Positions 45,082 to 53,588 of a stretch of DNA of 64,000 nt are shown one piece after another (positions within the stretch are counted from its first letter, which is position 1; each line of letters begins with the position of its first letter). A program made the translations under genes and the position numbers. The stretch comes from Pseudomonas mandelii (lineage in GTDB: Bacteria > Pseudomonadota > Gammaproteobacteria > Pseudomonadales > Pseudomonadaceae): contig NZ_RCZA01000005.1 in assembly GCF_006438925.1 (NCBI RefSeq), positions 372,001 to 436,000 of the forward strand, in the 5' to 3' direction. Under the pieces are notes generated by a model. That model had not been told where the DNA came from. It made no database searches and saw nothing but the letters and a program-made list of their open reading frames with translations.

Positions 45082-46758
45082 ATGGCCGCAATCGACAACA
45101 CTTCCACGGGCAGCGCGCCCCACCACGGGATCACCAAAGAGGAGCGCAAAGTCATTTTTGCCTCGTCCCTGGGCACCGTGTTCGAGTGGTACGACTTCTA
45201 CCTTTATGGGTCTCTCGCTGCGATCATTGCCAAGCACTTCTTCGCCGGCGTCAATGAGACAACGTCCTTCATCTTCGCACTGCTCGCGTTCGCCGCGGGC
45301 TTCGCGGTACGCCCCTTCGGCGCCATTGTGTTCGGCCGACTGGGCGACATGATCGGGCGCAAACACACCTTTCTCATCACCATCGTGATCATGGGTATCT
45401 CCACCGCCGTCGTGGGCTTTTTGCCCGGCTACGCGACCATCGGTGTGGCGGCGCCGATCATCCTGATCAGCCTGCGCCTGCTGCAAGGCCTGGCCTTGGG
45501 CGGTGAGTACGGCGGCGCGGCGACCTACGTCGCCGAGCATGCACCGAAAGGCAAGCGCGGCTACTTCACTTCGTGGATTCAAACCACTGCAACCCTTGGG
45601 CTGTTCCTCTCGCTGCTGGTGATCCTCGCCTGCCGAACCATTCTTGGCACCGAAGCTTTCGAGGCTTGGGGCTGGCGGATTCCCTTCCTGCTGTCGATCC
45701 TGCTGCTGATCGTCTCGGTGTACATCCGCCTGCAACTCAGCGAGTCGCCGGTGTTCTTGAAGATGAAAGCCGAAGGCAAGTCCTCCAAGGCGCCGCTGAC
45801 CGAATCCTTCGCCCGCTGGGACAACCTCAAAATCGTGATCATGGCCCTGCTCGGCGGCACTGCCGGCCAGGCCGTCGTCTGGTACACCGGGCAGTTCTAT
45901 GCGCTGTTCTTCCTGTTGCAGACGCTGAAGATCGACCCGCAGACCGCCAACTTGCTGATTGCCGGCTCCCTGCTGATCGGTACACCGTTCTTCGTCATAT
46001 TCGGCAGCCTGTCCGATCGCATCGGCCGCAAGGGGATCATCATGGCCGGCTGCATCCTGGCGGCAGTGACCTACTTCCCGATCTTCCATGCGTTGACCCA
46101 ATACGGTAACCCCGACGTCTTCATCGCGCAGGAGAAAAACCCGGTCACGGTGGTCGCCGATCCCGGCCAGTGCTCGTTCCAGTTCGACCCGGTGGGCAAG
46201 GCCAAATTCACCAGCTCCTGCGACCTCGCCAAGACCGTGCTGGCGAAGAGGGCCATTCCCTACAAGAACGTGAAGGCCGAACCGGGCACCGTCGCGCAGG
46301 TCCGCATCGGCGACAAGGTGATCCCGAGCTTCGAGGGTACCGGCATGCCGGCCGCCGACTTCAAGGTCAAGAACGACGCCTTCGCCGCCACCCTTGGCAC
46401 CGCGCTCAAGGACGCCGGCTACCCCGAGAAAGCCGACCCGGCCAAGACCAACTACCCGATGGTGCTGCTGCTCCTGACCATCCTGGTGATCTACGTGACC
46501 ATGGTCTACGGCCCGATCGCCGCCTGGCTGGTGGAACTGTTCCCGGCACGCATCCGCTACACCTCGATGTCGCTGCCCTACCACATCGGCAACGGCTGGT
46601 TCGGCGGTTTTCTGCCCACGGTGGCGTTCGCCATGGTCGCGGCCACCGGTGATATCTACTACGGGCTGTGGTACCCCATCGTCATCGCCGTGATGACGGC
46701 CATTCTTGGCACGTTCTTCCTGCCGGAAACCAAGGATCGGGAAATTCATCACACATAA
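45082..46758 (+). CDS. MHS-family MFS transporter with inserted domain (paralog)
   Basis: A 558-residue inner-membrane symporter, clear paralog of 711-2333: shared FEWYDF.LYG start, [10 protein letters not shown] loop, [19 protein letters not shown] and the final FLPTV.FA segment. It has the same soluble insert (about residues 350-460, [13 protein letters not shown] with two Cys) between late helices, here slightly longer. The insert faces the periplasm or cytoplasm depending on topology and may bind substrate or a partner. GGAGA precedes ATG 45082. A long antisense frame over this gene is an artefact of GC-rich codons. Confidence 0.9.
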   Translation: MAAIDNTSTGSAPHHGITKEERKVIFASSLGTVFEWYDFYLYGSLAAIIAKHFFAGVNETTSFIFALLAFAAGFAVRPFGAIVFGRLGDMIGRKHTFLITIVIMGISTAVVGFLPGYATIGVAAPIILISLRLLQGLALGGEYGGAATYVAEHAPKGKRGYFTSWIQTTATLGLFLSLLVILACRTILGTEAFEAWGWRIPFLLSILLLIVSVYIRLQLSESPVFLKMKAEGKSSKAPLTESFARWDNLKIVIMALLGGTAGQAVVWYTGQFYALFFLLQTLKIDPQTANLLIAGSLLIGTPFFVIFGSLSDRIGRKGIIMAGCILAAVTYFPIFHALTQYGNPDVFIAQEKNPVTVVADPGQCSFQFDPVGKAKFTSSCDLAKTVLAKRAIPYKNVKAEPGTVAQVRIGDKVIPSFEGTGMPAADFKVKNDAFAATLGTALKDAGYPEKADPAKTNYPMVLLLLTILVIYVTMVYGPIAAWLVELFPARIRYTSMSLPYHIGNGWFGGFLPTVAFAMVAATGDIYYGLWYPIVIAVMTAILGTFFLPETKDREIHHT

Positions 46759-46769
46759 GACTGGCATCT

Positions 46770-46793
46770 GCCCTCTCCTGCCAGGGAGAGGGC
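46770..46793 (+). terminator. Stem-loop after the MHS transporter
   Basis: GCCCTCTCC-TGCCA-GGGAGAGGGC hairpin 12 nt after the stop. There is no T-run; putative terminator. Confidence 0.45.
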
Positions 46794-46854
46794 AATCCAG
46801 AGACGATCAAACGGTCTACGCTGCGGGGCGCTATTGATCTATTTGTTCGGCTCG

Positions 46855-47277
46855 TCAGGAACGTAACACGCCAATCGCCCGCCGATATTTTTCAACGCGC
46901 TCCAGGTCTTCCCACGACGGCTGGGCGATCCGCGACAAGTCGCTGTTCTCTTCCAGATCCGCCAGTTTCACCACTCGGCCTATCGGGTTCTGCGCCGCGC
47001 GTTCAACGAAGGCTTCATAGGACTCACCCGGCACTTTAGTGACCGACTCGATGGCGGTCAGAACGGCTTCGCTGAAGCCTTCCTTGCGCAGGTCATCAAG
47101 GCTGATGCCGCAGTCCTCGACCACGTCATGCAGCACCGCGACGATGCGTTCTTCCAGCGTCGTGACCCGCAACATGACTTTCAACGGATGCAGGATGTAA
47201 GGGCTACCGCCCTTGTCGACCTGGCCCTCGTGCGCGGTGGCGGCGATGGCAATGGCGCGTTCCAGTGTCTGGCTCAT
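46855..47277 (-). CDS. Small HD-domain (p)ppGpp hydrolase-like protein
   Basis: A 140-residue single-domain HD phosphohydrolase similar to the hydrolase domain of RelA/SpoT and to Mesh1-type small alarmone hydrolases. Metal ligands are His30 (YILHP), His50-Asp51 (AVLHDVVED) and a distal Asp in VVKLADLEENSDL. It may degrade (p)ppGpp or another pyrophosphate nucleotide. GGGAGAA supports ATG 47277. The next minus-strand gene upstream is a PH-domain protein; no link is evident. Confidence 0.85.
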   Translation of the reverse strand: MSQTLERAIAIAATAHEGQVDKGGSPYILHPLKVMLRVTTLEERIVAVLHDVVEDCGISLDDLRKEGFSEAVLTAIESVTKVPGESYEAFVERAAQNPIGRVVKLADLEENSDLSRIAQPSWEDLERVEKYRRAIGVLRS

Positions 47278-47342
47278 GTCGTTCTCCCTGGGTAATCGGC
47301 GTTCGTATTGGAGCTCGCCGCAATGACCGTGAAAATCCGGGC

Positions 47343-47714
47343 TCAACCCAACAGATGCTGTGAGATGAGTTTGGAAATCTCGACCATCGACGTCCTTCCG
47401 GTGAATTCAAACTTCACTTTGCCCAGCGCCGAGAAGTAGATCTCCAGCTCAGAATCCAGGTCGAAGGTGCCCGAGGTTTCCACGGAGTAAGCGACGATGT
47501 TTTTGTAAGGCAACGAAGTGAAGTCTTTTTTGCTGCCGGTGATGCCTTGGACGTTGACCGCAATAATTCGCTTATTGGTAAACACCACACCGTCGCGCAT
47601 GGATTTATAGGCATCAATGACCTGCTCGCCGTCCAGCAGCAGCGCGGTGACTCGCTCCGCGTACTCGTTGTTTTGCTTGAGTTTGAAAAAGCCTTTGTTG
47701 TTGAAATCGATCAT
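47343..47714 (-). CDS. PH-domain protein (bPH_1 family)
   Basis: A 123-residue protein made almost entirely of a bacterial pleckstrin-homology-like domain (LLDGEQVIDAYKSMRDGVVFTNKRIIAVNVQG, then DFTSLPYKNIVAYSVETSGTFD). This family forms ring-like oligomers in the structures known; function is not established. No membrane segment. Encoded alone 65 nt upstream of the HD hydrolase. Confidence 0.85.
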   Translation of the reverse strand: MIDFNNKGFFKLKQNNEYAERVTALLLDGEQVIDAYKSMRDGVVFTNKRIIAVNVQGITGSKKDFTSLPYKNIVAYSVETSGTFDLDSELEIYFSALGKVKFEFTGRTSMVEISKLISQHLLG

Positions 47715-47913
47715 CCGCCATCCCCTTCCTTAAAGAGTGTTCCCTGGATTGCCAGCGCGTGGCGCGGCGAGCATACCATCGGGCCTGCGCTTTTTGCCCC
47801 CCCTCCCACAGCGGATCTGAAAAACCAATGGAACCCCGCGCCTCATCGCGTTTTCGAAACCCTATCAGCGCTGATCTTTGATCAAACAAGGCGCCATTGG
47901 AGAGGAAATCCCG

Positions 47914-48339
47914 ATGAACAGTAGACTGCTGTTTTTGCTGGCCAGCCTGAGCCCCACCCTGGTCATGGCTGAAGGCTGTGACGTGCTGACCCGCTCCCAA
48001 AGCCCTTCCGTGCCGGTGATCGAAACGCATAGCTGCTATGAGTACGAAGGCATGCCGGTGAACGCCATCGATTGGTCATGCAGCAACGAGAGCAAAGACA
48101 TGCTGACCAGCACCAAGAAAAAAGTCGAACAGTGCGCCGATCATTCTCAAGCCACTTGCATCGCCACGTTGACGCAAGAATCGCTGGCCAACCCTCACTC
48201 CACCAGCAAGGACAAGAACAGCACATCGCTGAATATTCCGAACAATGCTCAGGTCACTACGTATTACTACGGCGCTGAGCATTTGGGTCAGGCGAAAATT
48301 GATTGCGAGTCGGGCGGTGGTCACTGGAAAGCGCAGTAG
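47914..48339 (+). CDS. Small exported cysteine-rich protein
   Basis: A 141-residue protein with a signal peptide (MNSRLLFLLASLSPTLVMA) and a mature part holding six or so cysteines (GCDVL, HSCYEYEG, WSCSNES, EQCADHSQATC, IDCESGGG), likely disulfide-bonded in the periplasm. No known domain recognised. GAGAGGAA precedes ATG 47914 and a terminator lies 37 nt after the stop. Confidence 0.75.
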   Translation: MNSRLLFLLASLSPTLVMAEGCDVLTRSQSPSVPVIETHSCYEYEGMPVNAIDWSCSNESKDMLTSTKKKVEQCADHSQATCIATLTQESLANPHSTSKDKNSTSLNIPNNAQVTTYYYGAEHLGQAKIDCESGGGHWKAQ

Positions 48340-48375
48340 CCACCTCCGTTAGCCATCGGCGGACGGAGAACTAAA

Positions 48376-48403
48376 AAAGCCCCGTCCATTTCTGGCGGGG
48401 CCT
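48376..48403 (+). terminator. Rho-independent terminator
   Basis: AAGCCCCGTCC/TGGCGGGGCCTT hairpin with preceding A-run, between the secreted protein and the RND gene; it may serve both convergent transcripts. Confidence 0.75.
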
Positions 48404-48471
48404 TGGTGAATACGTCAGGCTCTAAGCACCCATGACCTCATGGCCCGCTGGAAGCGGTCATGGAGGAATAA

Positions 48472-51018
48472 CTAAACGGGCACCCTGCCCTTGCCACGCC
48501 GTCCAGAAGCGCATTGTTCACTGCCCTGCGTTTCCTCAATGCCCGTACTTTCAAGGGCCATCTCCTCAATGTTCTTGCCCAGGACGTGATGAGTGCGCAA
48601 CAGAAAATGCGACAGCGCCGGAATCAGTATCAACGCGCCCAACATGTTCCACAGGAACATGAAGGTCAGCAGAATGCCCATGTCCGCCTGGAACTTGATC
48701 GGCGACCAGACCCAGCACACCACGCCAGCCGCCAGGGTAATCCCCACCAATCCCACTACGCGACCGGTGAACGACACCGCGCGGCGGTAGGCTTGCATCA
48801 ACGACAGCCTCTGACGCTGGTACTGCAGCTGGACGCTGAGCAAGTACAGTGCGTAGTCCACGCCGATACCGACGCCCAAAGCAATCACTGGCAGCGTTGC
48901 CACCTTCACGCCAATCCCCATGACCACCATCAAGGCCTCGCAAAGGATGGAGGTCAGTATCAGCGGCAGCAGGGCCACCAAAGTAGCGCGCCAGCTGCGG
49001 AAGGTGATCAGGCAAAACAGTGTCACCGCCGCATAGACGTACAGCAGCATGGTGCGATTGGCCTCGCGCACCACGATGTTGGTCGCCGCCTCGATACCGG
49101 CGGTGCCGGCAGCCAGCAGAAACTGGCGATCCTCGGTGCTGTTTTCCCGGGCGAACTTGTCCGCGATGGCCACCACGGCGTTCAGGGTCTCGGCTTTATG
49201 GTCCTTGAGGAAGGCGATCACAGGTATCAGCGAACAATCGGTGTTGAAGAGCTCCGGGGAATTGACCGAGGCTTGTTGGGCGGCGTAGTTCAGTACGTTC
49301 TGGTTGCGCTGGATGCTGTTGAGCTTGGGATTGCCCTCGTAAGACCCCGCAGTGATCTGCCGTACCGCATTGACCAGCGATGCCGTGGCCTGAACCCCGG
49401 GATATTGCTGTAGCTCCCAGGCCAGGCGGTCGGCGAGGATCAGCGTCTGGTAGTTCAGACAGCCTTCTGCCGGCGTCTTGATCATCACGGCAAAGAGGTC
49501 GCTGGACAGCGCGTAATGCTGGGTGATGTAGGCGTTGTCGCGGTTGTAGCGCGAGTCCGCCCGCAGCTCCGGAGCACCGCTGTCGAGGTCGCCGATTTTC
49601 AAATTCAGGCTGACCGCAAAGCCACCGATCCCCAGCAACACGGCGACCAGTACGGCACCGGTGGCCCACTTCGGCGTCGTGAAGCGATCCAGTTTGTCCC
49701 ACAGTTTGCCGAAGCCGTTATGCGCGGCCACGCGCGTGTCGATTTTCAGCGCACGCTCGGCAGCCTTAGCACCGACGCCGACAAAGGACAGCGCCACCGG
49801 CATGAGCAGCAACGACGTGAAGATCAGCACCGCCACACCGATACTGGCGGTGATGGCCAAGTCCTGAATCACCGGGATGTCGATCAGCATCAACACGGCA
49901 AAGCCCACCGCATCGGCCAGCAGCGCCGTGACCCCTGCGATAAACAGGCGGCGGAAGGTGTAGCGTGCGGCCACCTGTTTATGGGTGCCACGGGCAATGT
50001 CCTGCATGATGCCGTTCATCTTCTGCGCCGCGTGGGACACGCCAATGGCGAAGATCAGGAACGGCACCAGGACCGAATACGGATCGATGGCATAACCCAG
50101 CCAGGCGACAATGCCCAACTGCCAGACCACTGCGATCAGCGAACAGCCGACCACCAGTAACGTGCTGCGCACACAGCGGGTGTAGGCATAAATGATGACC
50201 AGCGAAGTGACCACGGCCAGGCCGAAGAACATCATCACCTGAATCAAACCATCGATCAGGTCGCCAATGAGCTTGGCAAAACCGATCACCCGGACCTTGT
50301 AGTGGCCCTTGCCCTCCTCCCCGACCTTACGTGCCGCGTTGTCACCGGCGAATTCGATCTTGTCGCGCAATTGCTCTTCGAGCATCCGCGAAAATTGATG
50401 GTAGTTAATGCTCTGGCCAGTGGCCGAGGCTTTGTCCAGCAGCGGCACGATCAGCATGCTCGACTTGAAATCGCTGGCGACCAGGCTGCCGACGATGCCG
50501 GCGCGGGTAATGTTCTGCCGCAGCTGTTCGATGTCCGATGGCGAACCCTGATAACTGTCAGGCATTACCGGGCCGCCCTGAAAGCCTTCCTCCGTGACTT
50601 CGGTCCAGCGCACGGCCGGTGTCCACAGCGACTTCATCCAGGCGCGATCAACCCCTTCGGTGAGGAACAGTTCGTCGTTGACCTGCTTGAGCACATTCAG
50701 ATAGTCAGGGTCAAAAATGTCGCCCTGGGTGTTTTCCACCACCACCCGTACCGAGTTACCCAGACCGCGCAGCGATGCGCGGTTTTCCAGGAAATTCTGA
50801 ATGTAAGGCTGGCTCTGTGGGATCATTTTTTCGAAGCTGGGGCGCAACTCCAGACGGGTCGCCGCCATGTAACCCAGCACCAGAGTAGCCAGCGTCATGA
50901 GCACGATGAACAGCGGGCGATAGTTGAACACCAGCCGTTCCAGCAGGTTGCCGGAGCGCCGATCAAAGTCATGCAGATCGCGGATCACCGGCATGTTGTC
51001 TTGCTTGGTAATGGCCAT
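48472..51018 (-). CDS. RND/MMPL-family transporter
   Basis: An 848-residue inner-membrane protein with two repeats, each one helix, a large periplasmic loop and a five-helix bundle (first bundle about residues 250-440, second about 680-820). The motif ALGVGIGVDYALYL of the second bundle and IFAIGVSHAAQKMNGI of the first are typical of the hydrophobe/MMPL-type RND group, which moves lipids, hopanoids or steroids rather than drugs. It is the last gene of a four-gene run with the Ycf48-like, DUF1329 and DUF1302 genes (gaps 31, 69 and 37 nt), a set that co-occurs in many proteobacteria near lipid or steroid catabolism genes. ATG 51018 is chosen to skip a non-conserved 20-residue lead. Confidence 0.9.
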   Translation of the reverse strand: MAITKQDNMPVIRDLHDFDRRSGNLLERLVFNYRPLFIVLMTLATLVLGYMAATRLELRPSFEKMIPQSQPYIQNFLENRASLRGLGNSVRVVVENTQGDIFDPDYLNVLKQVNDELFLTEGVDRAWMKSLWTPAVRWTEVTEEGFQGGPVMPDSYQGSPSDIEQLRQNITRAGIVGSLVASDFKSSMLIVPLLDKASATGQSINYHQFSRMLEEQLRDKIEFAGDNAARKVGEEGKGHYKVRVIGFAKLIGDLIDGLIQVMMFFGLAVVTSLVIIYAYTRCVRSTLLVVGCSLIAVVWQLGIVAWLGYAIDPYSVLVPFLIFAIGVSHAAQKMNGIMQDIARGTHKQVAARYTFRRLFIAGVTALLADAVGFAVLMLIDIPVIQDLAITASIGVAVLIFTSLLLMPVALSFVGVGAKAAERALKIDTRVAAHNGFGKLWDKLDRFTTPKWATGAVLVAVLLGIGGFAVSLNLKIGDLDSGAPELRADSRYNRDNAYITQHYALSSDLFAVMIKTPAEGCLNYQTLILADRLAWELQQYPGVQATASLVNAVRQITAGSYEGNPKLNSIQRNQNVLNYAAQQASVNSPELFNTDCSLIPVIAFLKDHKAETLNAVVAIADKFARENSTEDRQFLLAAGTAGIEAATNIVVREANRTMLLYVYAAVTLFCLITFRSWRATLVALLPLILTSILCEALMVVMGIGVKVATLPVIALGVGIGVDYALYLLSVQLQYQRQRLSLMQAYRRAVSFTGRVVGLVGITLAAGVVCWVWSPIKFQADMGILLTFMFLWNMLGALILIPALSHFLLRTHHVLGKNIEEMALESTGIEETQGSEQCASGRRGKGRVPV

Positions 51019-51049
51019 GTCTGAGTACTCGCTCTTATTGTTCTGGCTC

Positions 51050-52123
51050 TTATTCTTTGAGAAGCGCACGGGCGCCACGGCTACCCACCACGATCAGCGA
51101 ACCATCGCGGGCCAGGGCGGCACCGGCCACCGGTGACGGGTTTTGTTGTGGCATCACTTGCAACCGGGCGGTGTTGGCCTGATCGACCAGCATGTGCCCT
51201 GCCTGGGTGAACAACCGATAGTGACCTTGGGCATCCACGGTGGCGGCGGTGACACTGACTTGCAGGCCGGTATCGAACGGTTTCCAGCTCAACCCGCCAT
51301 CCGTGCTACGCAACACATTGCCGCGCAGACCGAAAACAACGACTTCGCCAGGCTTGCCGACGACACCGAAATAGCTGCCTTGATACGGTGTGTTTACGGC
51401 GGCGAAACGCTGGTGCGAATCGTCCCATTTCAGTACCAGGCCTTGCTCACCGACGATGTACAGCGCATCGCCGGTCGACGTGATGGCGTTCAAGTGAAAA
51501 TTCTGCGGGTTGTCGGTACGGTCCTGAAAAGGCGTCCAGCTCTGGCCGCCGTCCTCGGTACGCAGAATCAGATTGAACACACCGACCACGTAACCGACCT
51601 TGTCGTCGGCGAACCAGACGTCGAGCAAGGGTTTGTCGGCGCCCTCCTCGACCAGTCGCTGACCATCAGCGACGAGCAGCGGCCATTGCTCGTTGGTCGG
51701 TTCGGCATTGGCCAGCGCAGCATAATGCTTGACCAGCAATGCCCCGATCTCTCGACCGTCCAGTTGTTTTTTCCAGGTCACGCCGGCGTCGCTGCTGTGC
51801 AAAATCACACCATCGTTGCCGACCGCCCAGCCTTGTTCGGGGGAAGGAAAGTACACGGCATTGAGGTCGCTGCTGACCGGCACGTTGGCCTGCTGCCATT
51901 GCTGGCCGGCATCGTCGGAATAAAGAATGTGACCACGCTGCCCGACCGCGATCAGGCGCTGCCCGGCATTCGCGACGTCGAGCAAGGCACTGCGTACGGC
52001 CAATGCACTGGGCTTGGCGGGCAGGTCCAGCACATCAACGTACCCGGAGGCGTGTGCAATCGTCTGCCACAGCGCCAACAGCATCGCCAATATCAACGGC
52101 GCAAGCGTTTTGAATGAACACAT
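51050..52123 (-). CDS. Exported Ycf48-like beta-propeller protein
   Basis: A 357-residue periplasmic protein: signal peptide (ILAMLLALWQTIAHA, cleavage near residue 25), then repeated BNR/Ycf48 blades with the motif G.ILHSSDAGVTW, LILRTEDGGQSWTPF and NVLRSTDGGLSWKPF. In photosynthetic organisms Ycf48 assists photosystem II assembly; in heterotrophs such proteins are unstudied partners of DUF1302/DUF1329/RND genes. It may dock or chaperone the periplasmic part of the transporter (inference). Confidence 0.88.
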   Translation of the reverse strand: MCSFKTLAPLILAMLLALWQTIAHASGYVDVLDLPAKPSALAVRSALLDVANAGQRLIAVGQRGHILYSDDAGQQWQQANVPVSSDLNAVYFPSPEQGWAVGNDGVILHSSDAGVTWKKQLDGREIGALLVKHYAALANAEPTNEQWPLLVADGQRLVEEGADKPLLDVWFADDKVGYVVGVFNLILRTEDGGQSWTPFQDRTDNPQNFHLNAITSTGDALYIVGEQGLVLKWDDSHQRFAAVNTPYQGSYFGVVGKPGEVVVFGLRGNVLRSTDGGLSWKPFDTGLQVSVTAATVDAQGHYRLFTQAGHMLVDQANTARLQVMPQQNPSPVAGAALARDGSLIVVGSRGARALLKE

Positions 52124-52192
52124 ACTGCGTCCTCCTCCAAAGCTGAAGCCGGCGCTCTACCGCAACCGGCCCAGACTTTTGTGGTGCGTTAC

Positions 52193-53551
52193 TTAGCGAA
52201 CGCCATTACCGGCCAGCGCATCAGGCGACCACTGCGACTTGGCGAGCGGTTCGATGTATTTGATGCCGCCGTACGCGCCCGACAAACCGTTGATGTTGTA
52301 GGTCCCGCCCACCAGGTCATAGATCACGTGCGGCGTGGTGTTGGGGGTCGTGACGTCGTAGCTTTGAGAGAGGAAGCTGAAAGAACCACGGTACAACTGA
52401 CCACGGGCATCGTACTGATCGGATGCCAGAGCGACCCAGCTGTCCTCGTCCAGATAGAAGCGACGCTTGGCGTAGACGTGACGGGCACCGGCCTTGAGCG
52501 TGCCTTCCACGACCCACACCCGATGCTTCTCCCAACGCACGAATTGCGGTGCCAGGTGGTTCGGTGTGGTCAAGGCTTTAGGGTCCTTGATGTAGCTCAA
52601 CGCGTAGGTGTTGTACGGCATGATCATTTCCTGCTTGCCGACCAGTTTCCAGTCGTAGCGATCCAGTGCGCCGTTGAAGACATAAACGTCGTCATAGGTA
52701 CCCGAACCTGCGGTGCCCGGGTTTGGCGTGTCGTAGGCCAGGGTCGGTGCCAGTTTCACGCGGCGCTGCCCAGGCAAGTACTGCCAGGCGCGACGCGCCT
52801 GCACCAGCGGGTTGGCAGCGTCCTTGAGCATGACCGCCTCGCCCGCGCGGCGCGCGGGGCCGGTGTAGAACAAGCGAGTCTGAAAGTAGGTGTCCTTGCC
52901 ATCGATGACCTTGTTCGGCTCTTCGAAAATCGGGAACGAGTTGACGATTTCGCCGCTGGTGGCCAGATTTTGCGAGCCTGACGAATCCACGTTCCAGGAA
53001 TCGTATTTGGTTGAATAGGCGACGCCTTGATAACGCAACAAGTGATTCCACATGGCCTCGGCTCCCGATTGCGGGATCGGGAACGGCACACCAGGCAGCA
53101 CGTTCTCGATGGCGTTACCACCTTCCAAAGACTTGGCGCCAGTGGCGTTCTTCAAGGTGTTGTCCAACACACTTTTAGGCAGTGCCACGCTGCGGTGGGT
53201 CGGGTAGACCTCCACGCGAAAACTCGGAAAACGCTTGGCCAGTTCGATGGTGACGGCGGTCAGTTGATCCTTGTACTGAGCGACGTTTTTGCCATCGATT
53301 ACCAGCAGCGGCTTCTCGTTGGCGTAAGGGTCCGGGCGAAAGGTATCACCGGCCTTGAAGCCTGCCGGCAGGCTGGTCAGCCCACCGGTGTAGGCCGGAA
53401 TGGAGCCATCGGCATTGCCGGCTTTTTCGGCGCCCACGGCGGTCAGGTTGCTCCCCAGTCTGGCGGCGTCTGCGGCGGGCACGGCGGCCTGTGCGAGACC
53501 GGCGAAGGTCAGCGCCAGGGAGGCGGTCAACAGAGTGTGCATGCATTTCAT
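52193..53551 (-). CDS. DUF1329 exported protein
   Basis: A 452-residue protein with a signal peptide (LLTASLALTFAGLAQA, cleavage after about residue 22) and a full-length DUF1329 domain, related to LolB-like outer-membrane lipoprotein-sorting folds. Family blocks: GNADGSIPAYTGGL, ALPKSVLDNTLKNATGAKSL and WVVEGTLKAGARHVYAKR. Function is not established; it always travels with DUF1302. CAGGAGAA precedes ATG 53551; the open frame upstream is non-coding. Confidence 0.9.
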   Translation of the reverse strand: MKCMHTLLTASLALTFAGLAQAAVPAADAARLGSNLTAVGAEKAGNADGSIPAYTGGLTSLPAGFKAGDTFRPDPYANEKPLLVIDGKNVAQYKDQLTAVTIELAKRFPSFRVEVYPTHRSVALPKSVLDNTLKNATGAKSLEGGNAIENVLPGVPFPIPQSGAEAMWNHLLRYQGVAYSTKYDSWNVDSSGSQNLATSGEIVNSFPIFEEPNKVIDGKDTYFQTRLFYTGPARRAGEAVMLKDAANPLVQARRAWQYLPGQRRVKLAPTLAYDTPNPGTAGSGTYDDVYVFNGALDRYDWKLVGKQEMIMPYNTYALSYIKDPKALTTPNHLAPQFVRWEKHRVWVVEGTLKAGARHVYAKRRFYLDEDSWVALASDQYDARGQLYRGSFSFLSQSYDVTTPNTTPHVIYDLVGGTYNINGLSGAYGGIKYIEPLAKSQWSPDALAGNGVR

Positions 53552-53588
53552 GGTGTCGTTCTCCTGCTTGTTTTTAAGCAATCGAAAA

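Noticed and set aside
45055..46767. 570-codon open frame on the minus strand opposite the second MHS transporter
   Set aside because: His/Gln/Gly/Arg-rich composition, no domain, exact antisense of a clearly real gene; an artefact of GC-rich third positions.
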